A DNA stretch of 64,000 nt from Rhododendron vialii. Its lineage: Eukaryota > Streptophyta > Magnoliopsida > Ericales > Ericaceae. A program made the translations under genes and the position numbers. The notes under the pieces are model-generated. The model had not been told where the DNA came from. It did no database searches and saw only the letters and a list, made by a program, of their open reading frames with translations. Positions 23,584 through 34,329 of the stretch are shown here, piece by piece. Every line of letters begins with the position of its first letter. The first letter of the stretch is position 1. The stretch covers positions 40,035,001-40,099,000 of the forward strand of contig NC_080557.1 of NCBI RefSeq assembly GCF_030253575.1, written 5' to 3'.

Positions 23584-26500
23584 TTTTGGTTATTGGCAAA
23601 ATATTGCTAGTTTTGATTATTCAAGGGCCAAAATTTGATGAGTTACTAAGATGTTGTCAAATTTGATTATGTCACTGTGATCACTTATTTGAAAAAACAT
23701 TGTTAACTTAGCAATCCTATAGTTTTGGTTATTCCACTGTGGATGCTTTAAGAGGTTATTAAGTTTGGTTATTTCAATATGAACTCTTTTTTAAGCAAAT
23801 ATTGCTAATTTTAATAACTTTTTATTTTGCTTATTCCACTGTGGATACTCTAAGTCCGTTATGAGAAAACAATGCTCATAAAGACACCGATGAATGTTTT
23901 TCTTGTTATTTAACTTCAGCACAATGCAGTGGTCATATTTTGAATTTTGGAATATTGCTCTGATTGGTTGTCATGACTCATGAATGACTTTACTACTTGC
24001 TCATGCGATTTTTTTGTGCGGATTGGGATTGCCAAATGTGCTCTAATGTCGAAAGAACTCTTGATTTTAGGGCTATGGAATGACAGAAACTTGTGGGATT
24101 GTCTCAATTGAGAATCCAAAGTTAGGTACTCGACATTCTGGTTCAGCAGGACTCCTTGTTCCAGGAGTGGAAAGTCAAATAGTTGGCATAGATACTCTCA
24201 AGCCTCTTCCTCCTACACATTTGGGTGAAATATGGGTTCGGGGAGCTAACATGATGCAAGGTAAAGTATTGCTAAGTTTTGCAGTTTGGTAATTAATGTG
24301 CTCTTAATTTGAATACGTAGACAAAACAGTCTTCAGGTGGTACTTCCGGTTGAGAAGTTACTTAGAATGCTGTCAAGCTATCAGTATCTTCGGTTTCATA
24401 GTTAGGAGCACAAGGAATAATTCATTATGAATTAAGACATAAGAAACTGTACTACAAGACGGAGGAGGAACTTTAGGACACCCTTAATTGATTGTCTAAA
24501 TCAAAAAATCAATATTTCTATTATAACAATTGCAAAACCTTACAGAAACAAGAAATAAAATGACCATAATTTTAGGTATTCCTATTGAATTTTAATATCT
24601 TGAAAGAGGCATCAATTTTGAGCGGATATTCAGATCCTTAATGAGTTTTACAAAGTCCTTGCAACTGCTGTTTTGCTAGTACGCTCAATGCATTTGCTTG
24701 CGTTTACATTCAAGAAAAGTTATTTCTTAAACTGCAAATTTTTTTAGGTTATTTAAACAACCCAGAGGCCACCAAACTTACTATAGATGAGCAAGGATGG
24801 GTCCACACAGGAGATCTCGGATATTTTGATGAGGAAGGACAATTATTTATCACTGGCCGACTTAAAGAGCTCATCAAGTGCAACGGCTTTCAAGTAACCT
24901 TTTTTTACTACAATTTACGCATCATTCGGCTTGGTAGTTTTCTTTTCTAGTGGTATCAAATACTATCTTTTATCGTCCTTGTCGAATCCGGATCCTCTGT
25001 TAGCATTTACCTGTGAGGATCATGTGAGGGTTTTGCTGAAAGGCTGACAACACATTAATGAAAAGATCCAATGGTTCACAATAGCCCTCATTATTTCTAA
25101 ATAAAACGTCACCGTTTAGAGGGTAAAATCCTAACGGAGAAAATCCCCTGATGTTATCTTCTCTTCTTCGTTCCTTCCCACAATGATAGCAAAGAAACTC
25201 TTCTCAGTTCTTTCCCAATGCTGATCGGTACCTCCATTGTTAAGGTTCCATTTTTTGTTTTGTACACCAATCCCCGAAACCAGTGTTAGGGTTCCATTTT
25301 TGTTTTGTACACCAATCCCCCAAATCAAGGTCTCTCTTGCCCTTTCCCTGTTGAATCTTCGAACGGTCGGGTTCGAAATCAAACCCCAAAAATGGCAAGA
25401 AAATTATAAAATGTTCCAGCCACAAGCCGTGGAATGCAATTCGCGGAGTGGAACGGAGGAAGACACTAATTAGCGTTGGAAGAATTGGTTGAGAACGGAG
25501 AAGAAGGTTCTCACCGGAGAAGAAGGAATTAACGGCTGTGGAAGAAGATTTCAACGGTTCGGATTTTCCTCCGTTAAAATTTTATCCCCTGAAGCAGCAT
25601 TGTTTTGTTTACAAACAAAGAGGGCTGTTGTGGACCATTAGATCTCCTCATTAATACGTGTTGTCACCTTCTCAGCAAAATCCTCACACGATCCTCACAG
25701 GAAAATCCTCATGGAGGATCTGGATTCGTCCTTGTCTAGCTAATTTGCGGGAGGACCTACAGTAATTGAGATTGTTCTTTTATGATGTGTTGTATAACGG
25801 AAAATGATATTGGCACTCCAAAAATTGATGGAAGCACTCCAAAAAAATAAAGGAAAGTGGCTTTAGAATTACACTAGTTTTGGAGTGCCGGCATCAATTT
25901 TTGGAGTGCCAATGTCATTTACCAAATTAAAAATTTCATGATAGTGAGAAAAGACGGAAGCACAGGTGGGCTTATGGGGGCGACAGCCTCCCAGTTGTTC
26001 CGAATTTTCATAATTATCCAAGTATTTTGTTGTTTAAATATCAAAATTATACATGGTGGCGCCCCATCGAATAAAAATATATAGTGAACCAAAAAGGACA
26101 TTTTCAATTATGAATATTGTTAAAATGCATATTTCTGATGGAGGATAGGTTTCTCATAAATGTTTTACTAGTTATATTTATTGAGAAGAAAATTACAGCA
26201 AAAATTAGTCTCAACTCAATCATAGATAACTTTTGGATTTAAGGTTTCATTAAATTACATTTTGATACATGCTTGAGCTACAACGTATTGAGAAACTTTT
26301 TATTTTTTTTCACCTTTTAGTTGTTTTTGATTTGTTAAGATCACCTAGATTTATTGTGTTTGTTAGCTCCAAAAAGCCGTTCTCTTTTGGTTGGCAATTT
26401 CATAGACAAATCACACATTTATTTGTATTTCGTATTTATTGATTATTGGGTACTATTTGGTCATTTAAATATATTATATTTTTGAGCATCAAAATTTCAA

Positions 26501-29500
26501 AATCTCTTTGTTCATGTTGTGGCCGGCTCCGTCGCGTAGAAAATTCTGGGAGTAAGCCTCTTTTTTTGCTTGTGTGTCCGTGTTTCTTTCTTCTTCTTTC
26601 TTAAAAGCAGTATTGTCTTTCTTTGCATGTACAAGCATCAGATTGGGTTATACTTACAGGTAGTCCTATGATACACCCCCTAATAAGGGGTGTACCATAC
26701 GCACCATGATTTTAAACCATTAGATTTAAAAATGAATAATCTGGACCACCCATTTATTAAATCAATTAATAAAATAAAAAAATGACTTAGCAGGTAATAA
26801 GTTATTCACTCTTCCTTGACTCTCTCTCCCTCTCCCTCATTTGTAAAATACTGCAAATTATATAATATAACCATAATTATTATGATAACACAAAAAATTG
26901 GCATTTTCTTAGCACAATGTGTCGTACCAAAAGAACATTTAGAATTGTGCATTCAATATATATAAAACCAATTTCTCTGTTGTAATTGAATGTACGGTTG
27001 ACTTGCAACCACGACACAATAATGACGATCAAAATCATTGATTTCGTTATATTTGTTGATTAAATAATTCACGTAATTTTTTGGTTCAATAGGGTTTAGA
27101 AAGCCCTCTCATTGGCACCCGAATTCAATAGTAAAAAGATTTTTTTTGTCTGATTAAGGCTCTAATGATAAGCGATCAACTTCATTCTTGTATCTGGATA
27201 CATTAAATTTTTTCGATTACGCAGTTGTCGATGTCTAATATTGGTGACAATATTGAATATCGTATGACTTGATATTCTAACAGTTATGACCGATCATTCT
27301 AAAAATATACTCGCTAACGACGTTTAGTTATAGTATGATATTTTGCCGATTATAACTATCGTTAACTGAATATTCTGATTGAATTTTTTTATACGACACG
27401 TTGTGGATATGAAAACGTTAATTTATGGTGTTGTCATAACAAATTTGATTATATTACTGAATTTATGGTTTGGTATTTTGTTGATTATAACTATCGTTAA
27501 CTGAACATTCCGATTGAATTTTTTTCATACGACACGTTGTGGGTATGAAAACGTCAATTTATGATATTGTTATAACAAATTTGGTTATATTATTGAATTT
27601 GTGGTATGATATTTTGCTAATTATAACTATCGTTAATTGAACATTTCAATTGAATTTTTTTATACGACACGTTGTGGGTATGAAAACGTCAATTTATGGT
27701 GTTGTCATAACAAATTTGGTTATATTACTGAATTTATGGTTTGGTATTTTGCTAATTAAAACTATCGTTAACTGAACATTCCGATTGAATTTTTTTTAGA
27801 TGACACGTTGTGGGTATGAAAACATCAATTTATGGTGTAGTCATAACAAATTTGGTTATATTACTAAATTTGTGGTATTTTGGTCTTGTTACAGAATATT
27901 TTAATCAATTTCCTTTGCTAGTTGTGGGCAAAAAAATGCCAAATTATGGTATTGTCATAACAATTATGGTTTGTTATATAATTTGTAGTATTTAAATATA
28001 TTTTCTTTTGATACGACACGTTGTGGTAAGAAAATGACAATTTTAGGTGTTGTCATAACAAATTTAGTTATTTTACTGAATTTGTGGTATTTTACACATG
28101 TATTTTGTTTGGGTATAACAATTGTTGATTCTGGTACGACATATTTTGATTTTGTTACGGAATATCATACGTGTCAAAGAATTTTTAGTACGACTCATTG
28201 TGGTAAGATAATGCCAATTTATGGTATTGTCATAACATTTGTGGGTAGCATTATTTAATTTGTGATATTGTACACATATATTTAGTTAGGGTACAAGTAA
28301 TATGGTTTCTGGTACGAATAATTATGGTTACATAATAACAATATTTTTTAACTATAGATAACCTACTAATGACCTGTTCAACAGGCAAATTTTAATGTAG
28401 AAGTCGTAACTAGTATAAAAAATATGCATTAGAAAAACAAAAAATCGTCATAATGAAAATCACAAATTGTCATAATTGAAACATACGGTATACTCTGTGT
28501 ACCATAGCTTTGCCCTATACTTACTTCATTAGCAGGAATGAAATTGCAAGTACTACCAGTTCCACCCAGGATTGGGAAATCCTGTAGTGCAAAGTCCTGG
28601 CCTGCAAGACACACTCTGTAGGGCGCATATGGGTCATTGATCTTTACAATGAATGGTTGAGATATAATTTTTAATTATGATCAGTAAGAATCATTTATTA
28701 CTGGTTATAATTGATTTTTGATCTGGACCATTGATTGATGAGATCGATAGTTGTGTGTCGCTCTACATGCGCACTACATAGGAGTGCACCACAGCACCCC
28801 CGGATCCGTTCAACCCATAGGATATAGGCATTGCAACCTAGCGCTGTAGTTGTAGCTCAAGCGGTTGTGAGTGGACACTTTGGTGTCATTATGTGAGGTC
28901 TCAGGCTCAAATCGATGGAATGACGTTGGTTTGTCGTAGTAATCTATCTCTACTAACATTCTATCGTGTGCCAACAAAAAACAAACAGGCATTGCATAAT
29001 TATGTTTTAATTGTATTACATTTGTTGTATTCTGATGCAGTCATTCACATTTTGTTTGGCTACTCGTAAAATTACATGATCATGGATTTATTTTTTTTTT
29101 TTTGACAAGTACATGATCATAGAGTTGCACTCGAATAATATGTAGTTCATCATGTTTTCATGTTCAATTTTACTATTGCCAGATTGCACCAGCAGAGCTC
29201 GAAGGGTTGCTCGTTTCTCACCCCGAAATACTGGATGCAGTCGTTTTTCCGTAAGCAAACATACAAATTTTCTACAACTGCAAAACACGTAACTCATGAA
29301 AAATGTAACTTTTAATCCGGTACTTCTTCCCTTTAGGTTGCCCGATGCTAAAGCTGGTGAGGTCCCAGTTGCAAATGTTATCCGCTCTCCCACCAGTTCT
29401 CTTACAGAAGAAGATGTGAAGAAATTCATTGCAGACCAGGTAGGATTACACCACTAGATAATCAATATGTCATATGCAGTAGATCACAAGCCCAAGTCAA

Positions 29501-30047
29501 GTGGTGATCACTAGAGAGATTTCTTTGGTAGGACTAATTTGCGAAAACTTGACACTTTGGTGATCTGCCTCAATTGGTTAAAATTAAAGACTTTAATGTT
29601 GGAATATGTGTGAAGTTAAACCCCCACATCCCTCCGAAAGAAAATTTAGTGGCTCATATACAAGGCTTGGTCTTTTGAGCGAGTATGAGTTCCGAGCAAC
29701 ATTAGTAGTTTCTAAGTACTCTTTGATTGAAAGGTCCCAGCTAGGCCTTCTAAAGTACACATAAAGATGGGATTGAGAAATGGGATTCAAGTTCTCAATA
29801 TTGTTTCTTAGAGTAGGATCACATGGACCGGGGAGAATTCAAGGCTGAATATTTTGGCCTCTGTGTTGACTAATTAAACATTTTAAAAATGCGTAAAGTA
29901 AGTTTATTTGTTGTTGTTCTTCTTCTTCTTCAGGTTGCACCTTTTAAAAGATTGCGTAGAGTTAAATTCGTGGACAGTGTTCCTAAAAATGCTGCAGGAA
30001 AAATTCTCAAAAGAGTGCTCATTGAGGAAGTTCGGTCCAAGCTATGA
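20271..30047 (+). CDS. 4CLL7: 4CL-like acyl-CoA ligase copy C, complete, 546 aa, ends in SKL
   Basis: Exons: 20271-21290, 24071-24260, 24748-24893, 29183-29250, 29337-29439 and 29934-30047 (TGA); all junctions keep frame. Introns 1 (2.8 kb) and 3 (4.3 kb) are swollen by transposons. The same ANL motifs are present: [10 protein letters not shown] (from residue 200), YGMTET, GEIWVRG, TGDLGY and [10 protein letters not shown] (Lys532). It ends in RSKL, the canonical peroxisomal PTS1, unlike the other copies. Two oddities may affect activity: the conserved SGAAPLG motif is CGAAPLG, and the Asp before the ATP-binding Arg in the VDRLKELIK motif is Gly (residue 440, reads TGRLKELIK). The exon 3 donor is CAA/GTAACC, where the others have CAG/GT. 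An AATAAA lies at 30186-30191, 139 nt after the stop. The ATG at 20271 was chosen by homology; the frame is open further upstream, but that part is 5'UTR-like. Confidence 0.9.
21299..21945 (-). mobile_element. TRIM retrotransposon in tandem form (three LTRs, two internal domains)
   Basis: Three 116-bp LTRs at 21299-21414, 21568-21683 and 21830-21945 start TGTAGAAACT and end CTTAACA on the + strand. They are separated by short internal domains of 153 and 146 bp. On the minus strand each internal domain opens directly after an LTR with TGGTATCAGAGC, the primer-binding site for plant initiator tRNA-Met, and closes with a GGGGA-type purine tract. The whole is flanked by a perfect 5-bp duplication CTTTT (21294-21298 and 21946-21950). 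It has no coding capacity, so it is a terminal-repeat retrotransposon in miniature. It sits 8 bp after exon 1 of copy C. Confidence 0.92.
22352..23850. mobile_element. Tourist-like (PIF/Harbinger) MITE, outer element
   Basis: The ends are inverted repeats GAGCATCCGCAGTGGAATAA and, from the right, GAGTATCCACAGTGGAATAA, flanked by TAA (22349-22351 and 23851-23853). Copy E has the uninterrupted site GAGCTATAAGTCCG at about 45268, which proves the insertion and a 3-bp TAA duplication, the PIF/Harbinger signature. It contains AT-rich runs, a (GA)n microsatellite at 22914-22966 and the nested element at 23089-23748. Confidence 0.85.
23089..23748. mobile_element. Nested Tourist-like MITE, inner element
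   Basis: A second element of the same family lies inside the outer one. It starts GAGCATCCACAGTGGAATAA and ends with the complement of AAGCATCCACAGTGGAATAA, with TAA on both sides (23086-23088 and 23749-23751). It carries its own (GA)n run at 23525-23579. Self-insertion, or a tandem or nested origin, is inferred from the order of the termini. Confidence 0.75.
24984..25727. mobile_element. Mutator-type MITE with long terminal inverted repeats, 744 bp
   Basis: Inverted arms of more than 100 bp start GAATCCGGATCCTC on the left and GAATCCAGATCCTC from the right. A perfect 9-bp duplication GTCCTTGTC flanks it (24975-24983 and 25728-25736). Copies D, E and F have a single matching site (TATCGTCCTCTTCTAATTTG in D), so this is a C-specific insertion in intron 3. 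The internal open frames do not resemble known proteins. Confidence 0.85.
25801..25920. mobile_element. Small inverted-repeat MITE, 120 bp
   Basis: AAAATGATATTGGCACTCCA at the left end is matched by the inverted TGGAGTGCCAATGTCATTT at the right end, with a second inner pair (CAAAAATTGAT and ATCAATTTTTG). Paralogous intron 3 of D lacks it. A weakly related sequence lies near 33845-33920. Confidence 0.6.
26658..28515. mobile_element. Mutator-type non-autonomous element with internal 136-bp satellite
   Basis: A 1.86-kb insertion in intron 3 of copy C, absent in D, E and F, is bounded by a perfect 9-bp duplication TATACTTAC (26649-26657 and 28516-28524). The ends are imperfect inverted repeats sharing CTATG and TACAC. 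The interior carries tandem repeats around GACACGTTGTGG at 27395, 27531, 27666 and 27802 (period 135-136 bp), then degenerate units to about 28260. The open frames at 27810-27995 and 28034-28258 are repeats read in frame, not genes. Confidence 0.75.
28836..28986 (+). mobile_element. tRNA-derived SINE in intron 3 of copy C
   Basis: Box A-like TGTAGCTCAAGCGGTTG and box B-like GGCTCAAATCG are followed by a body ending in an A-rich tail. A perfect 10-bp duplication AGGCATTGCA flanks it (28826-28835 and 28987-28996). The same insertion is found in D (40555-40718) and E (48155-49423), while copy F has the empty site (GGCCTTGCATAATTATGG near 63183). The SINE therefore marks the common ancestor of C, D and E. 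Confidence 0.85.
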
Positions 30048-30445
30048 AATCCTTCAGTATTGCCTGAAACAAAGAATATGGTTCAACTGTGTATGCTGTG
30101 ATTGCTTGTTGGTTCCCATGGTCTTTAAAAATCCAAGTTTCACCTGTTTTGTTCAAGATTGGTGTATAAGGTTGTATAACCCTCCAATAAACTTTTACTG
30201 AAGTTTGTGACCACTTACATTGTTAGAATCATTGCATATACTAAATTATATCGTGATCATATCGTAATATTGAGATTGTGATTTGATTGTAATTGATTAC
30301 GATTTCATTATAATTAGGATGATTCCCTTCCGTAGTTAGGTTCAATACTCTTGTATAAATAAAAGCCTCATTGTACGGTTTCATTATTGAATTCAATAAA
30401 TATTTCTTCTCTCATATTTAACATACATATATTTTGCAATGTATG

Positions 30446-31265
30446 TAAATGAGTGGGCTAGTCCGGTCCAAGCCCATCGGATTCGGCTGAAATTCATGCT
30501 AGAGCCAAGCCTGCCTATGTGAAAAAATATAGGTCCAGACCCAATCCACGATCCTTACATGTTCGGGTTAAGAGCTTGGGTTTGAGCTCAGGCACCGGCT
30601 ATACAGGGTCTGTTTTTTAGAACTTTCTTTTGTACGAGTAAACTGTACGTTTTAATTTTAGAATGTATTTGTTACTTTAATTACTTGAAAATGAAGTGAC
30701 TACACGGTTTTAAAGTTTGCACTTTTAACACTTGGGTTTGTGGTTTCTAGATTAAAAACAATCATATCATATACAACTTTGTTCTTTGTTCTTTGGACGT
30801 GTACGACTTAAAGAATTATAGACATATTCCTCATGGTGGGCTAAGATCGGGCATTCACGGGTTAAAACCTTTGGACTTGGGACCGGGTTAGCTGGGTAGC
30901 CCAACATGCCGTGCTTCAAAGTAGGGCAAGGCTTCAAAACTTTTAGCCCAAGCCCTATCCATTGAGATCGGGTTGGTAAGGGCCGAGCTGAATTTCAACT
31001 GGCTCGGGGGGCGTCAGGCCACAGGGCCAGATTTACACCCCGCAGTAGTATCAAATATGACAACATACGAATGTTTAAGGGAAAATGACGGCCCGGGACA
31101 TGTTTTGATAATTAATACCCGTTAATGACAAACTAAAAACATTTGTTAATGCTGAAAATGTCCTTGAAGGGTATTAATTATCAAAACACGTCATTGGCCG
31201 TCATTTTCCCAATGTTTTATGTGATGCTTATGAATGAGTGCATGATAAACCTTGTTCTATGTTTC
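30446..31265 (+). pseudogene. Orphan piece of ligase intron 1 (relic of a lost copy)
   Basis: This segment downstream of copy C matches intron 1 of copy B (about 8745-9393), including the hAT-like element, its right flank GTAGTATCAAATATGACAAC and the conserved GAATGAGTGCATGATAAAC block found in intron 1 of B, E and F. No exon is attached. It must be the remains of another ligase copy, or of an unequal exchange, whose exons were deleted. It is interrupted by the small Mutator-type MITE at 31079-31210. Confidence 0.75.
31079..31210. mobile_element. Mutator-type MITE, 132 bp
   Basis: Perfect 15-bp inverted termini GGGAAAATGACGGCC, flanked by AATGTTTAA (31070-31078) and AATGTTTTA (31211-31219), a 9-bp duplication with one change. 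The empty site AATGTTTTATG is present in intron 1 of copy B near 9347, so the insertion came after the split from B. Confidence 0.8.
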
Positions 31266-33949
31266 CATTCAAGGTGCGGAAAGAAAACGTTGACGGTGTC
31301 AAGGCAGTCTTGAAATTGGAACAATGGAACGGCAGAAACACATGTGAACTTCTTGTAGAATTGAATTTAAAAGGCAAAATGAGAGAATTATTTAGACAAA
31401 CTGATGATGTGCTTGTTGTAGAATTAAATTTAAAAGGCAAAGCGAGAGAATTATTTAGAGAAACAGACGATGTCGAGGCTGTCTTGAATTGGAACAACAA
31501 CAACAACAACAAAAAAAAAAGGTTTGCTTATTGTGGAACTGAAGTTGAAAGGAATAATGAGAGAATTATTTGGAGAAAGATGGTTTATAAATCAGAAAGC
31601 CTACATTTACCGCACCAATTCACCGCTGCTGAGGGGCACGGTGGGCTCCAGCTATTAACCATACCAATAATGTTAGGGTCACTTCTCTCCACCACTCCTC
31701 CTACCACTCCTGCTGAGTTGGCATGTCCAACTCAGCCTAGTAAAAACAAACAAAACAAAACAAAAATCAAATCCATGCCCATTTCTAAATTGCTAGCGGC
31801 CCAGCGCCGGCCACCGACCGCCACCACCATTAGCACCTTCATGACCATCGACCGTTTTTCACACCAATAATGTCGAACCGTTATTTAATTATGTCTGTTA
31901 TGGCATTCAACGTCACATTTGCAAGTCTGTTTTTAGAGCGGTCACAGAAAGTGGTCTTGTGTAACTAAATCCCTAAGGGCACTCAGGGCCCAACAATCTC
32001 TCCCTCATGATAATGCTCCCGTAACTTGAACCCATGACTTCCTGGTTCTGATACCATTTATCGGACCACTTTTCCACCATCTCTTCTAAAATCAATTGGT
32101 GTTAGGGAGGTCTTCAATTAAGTCTTTTATGACATTCGACATCGCACCTGCAAATATGTTTTTAGAGCGGTCACAGAGAATGACATTATATTATTAAATA
32201 CATAGGGACACTCCGAACCCAACAAATAAGAGGTAGAAGACAAGATAAGACATAAAAGCAAATTTATACAAATGATAATAATAACTTCCATTCTTGATTT
32301 CACTCACACCACTGCTAGAAGATGACATTTTCACTCTGAAAAATAAGTAAATCATTGCATGAAGTTGGAATCAAGATTCGTTTATCACTGAAAATTTGCT
32401 ACACACCAAAAATAAACAAGATTAGAAACTTACTGGACCAATTTCAGGCGTCTGGAAATTGGTAATTGAGGCTAGTATTTTTATGGAGAATATTATATCC
32501 TTAAAAGCAAATTCGTCCCCCACACCAGTGCTCTTGGGTCTCTTGAACGTTTGCCTTCCAGGATTATCCGATTTTCAAAGAACGGAAGTAGCACTAGAAT
32601 CTGTTCAACTGGAAAATCAGGATGTGCAGAACTCTCTCAGAATATGTATTTTATGAGTGCAGGTATTTTCGTAACTTAAATGGGAGGAGATGGATCCTAT
32701 TTATAGAGAAGTAGGCACCCCAATGAAGAGGAACGATGACTGTTCGGAATGGTGTTAGAAAAAGACGCAACTGTTTGAAGTGATCTCAGTCGAAGAGACA
32801 CCACTGTTCGAACTTGTTTTGGCCGAACCAACACTACACTTCCCTATTTTCCAAAGGCGCAAGTTGCCAAGGAAAATGAAGTGTTGACACCCATTGGTTT
32901 AGTTGCCACATGTTGGTTTATAACCAACTCTAAATTTAATTCAAAAGCTTAAATAAATGAAGTAACTAATTTAATTAATTACTTCAAGTACCCAACAAAC
33001 TTTAAGCCTTAGAATCTTATGAACCCGTTGTCACACACAGCCCGGTTCGGTGGCAAACCAAACAATTTCAATCACTCCATATTTATTTATCCATTGCAGG
33101 ACAAATAAATTATAACCAAATCAAATGATTTATTCTGGAGTCAATTTCCAACTCACTTACTTCCAACATGAAGTACCTTTATTTCTAGAAGCCAAAAAAA
33201 GAGAGGGAAAAAATGTATCACTACAAGGATTTGAGAATGAATGTCAAATAGTTGTAGCCTGTAGGAGTAGTAAATACAGCATGAAGCTCAAACATTGAAA
33301 AATTCAATAAAAGGGAAGGAAAAATAAGGGTAAACGGAAAAAAATACTCAATACTCCAGGGTATTGCCACATGGTGCTACAACTTATCTCTCTACCGCAC
33401 ATTTAAGTGGTTCCTATCACAAAGTGTTAGTAGCCCACACTTTGTGTGAGGAAGAGAGAGTTGGGGCAATACTTGACAATGACTCTGAAACACTTGCCAT
33501 GTTCGTTTTAGAATTTGGATTTTGAATTTTGGGTAATGAGTGAAGAGATATATAGAGAGAAATGAGAGTAATAATTGAAAGAATATTTATTGAAGACTGT
33601 GTGTAGAGAAAAAGTCCAAAATTCAAAATTCCAAAACGAACGAATCCAAAACGGGTTGTTAGCCTCTCAAAGTCAATAGTCTCGTAAAATTTTCAGGTAC
33701 GGAGAAATGTTTGACCAAAATTTTACATAACTTATACAATACAACCCAAACATGAAAAGAGAGCCAGGAAAAAATAAAATAAAAGTAAATGATATTACAA
33801 GACTATTGACTTTGAGAGGAATAAAAGTACAAAATAAAAGTAATTAATGCAGACACTCCAAAATCAGTGAAATTTTAAAGTTACTTATCTTAGTTTTTTG
33901 GAATGCAAATATCATTTTTAAAAATAAAACATGAAATAAGAGCCCAAAA

Positions 33950-33985
<36 letters not shown>

Positions 33986-34329
33986 AAATGAAAAAAAAGA
34001 GAAGAGAAAATTTGGATTTTCTTTTTCCCAATCATTGGTGCACTTCTAAGAATTCCTTTTTCCCAATCATTTGTGAATAGACAAACTGAACAGAGCAGGG
34101 GAATAACAAACGTCATATCATTAGACATCATACGGGAATGACAAACGTCATATCAATATTCCCTCGGAAAATTCAACTCTGCTTCTGTAATCTGTAGTAG
34201 TATAATCAGTAAAAAGTCGTCCTTCCTCCAGCATCTTCTCCGGCACTCCCACCTACAAAAAAAAAAGAAGAGAACAGACATACTCTGTTGTTGTTTCCTT
34301 TCCAAAATCAAGAACCACAACGAGCCCAA
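31266..34329 (+). promoter_or_regulatory. Upstream region and 5'UTR of copy D
   Basis: No gene is supported. The region 31266-31620 is shared with 14210-14530 and 18085-18170. Around 31960-33170 lie fragments resembling LTR retrotransposons, with TATTTATAG on one strand near 32700 and TGATACCATT near 32050. A MITE with ends GTTCGTTTTAGAATTTGGAT and GTTCGTTTTGGAATTTTGAA lies at about 33499-33646. A (GA)n run sits at 33955-33980. From about 34160 the sequence is the 5'UTR conserved with copy C, ending 1 bp before the ATG. Confidence 0.5.

Noticed and set aside
27810..28258. Two tandem open frames of 61 and 74 codons with similar sequence
   Set aside because: They are units of the 136-bp satellite read in frame, without start context or family match.
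28846..28930. Possible tRNA gene (box A and box B present)
   Set aside because: No cloverleaf; A-rich tail and 10-bp target duplication show a SINE. The same holds for 4738-4936, 6430-6600 and 40555-40718.
29934..30047. Possible frameshift in exon 6 of copy C at the GGAAAAATT run
   Set aside because: Recount gives five A residues, which keeps the frame through the catalytic Lys to SKL.
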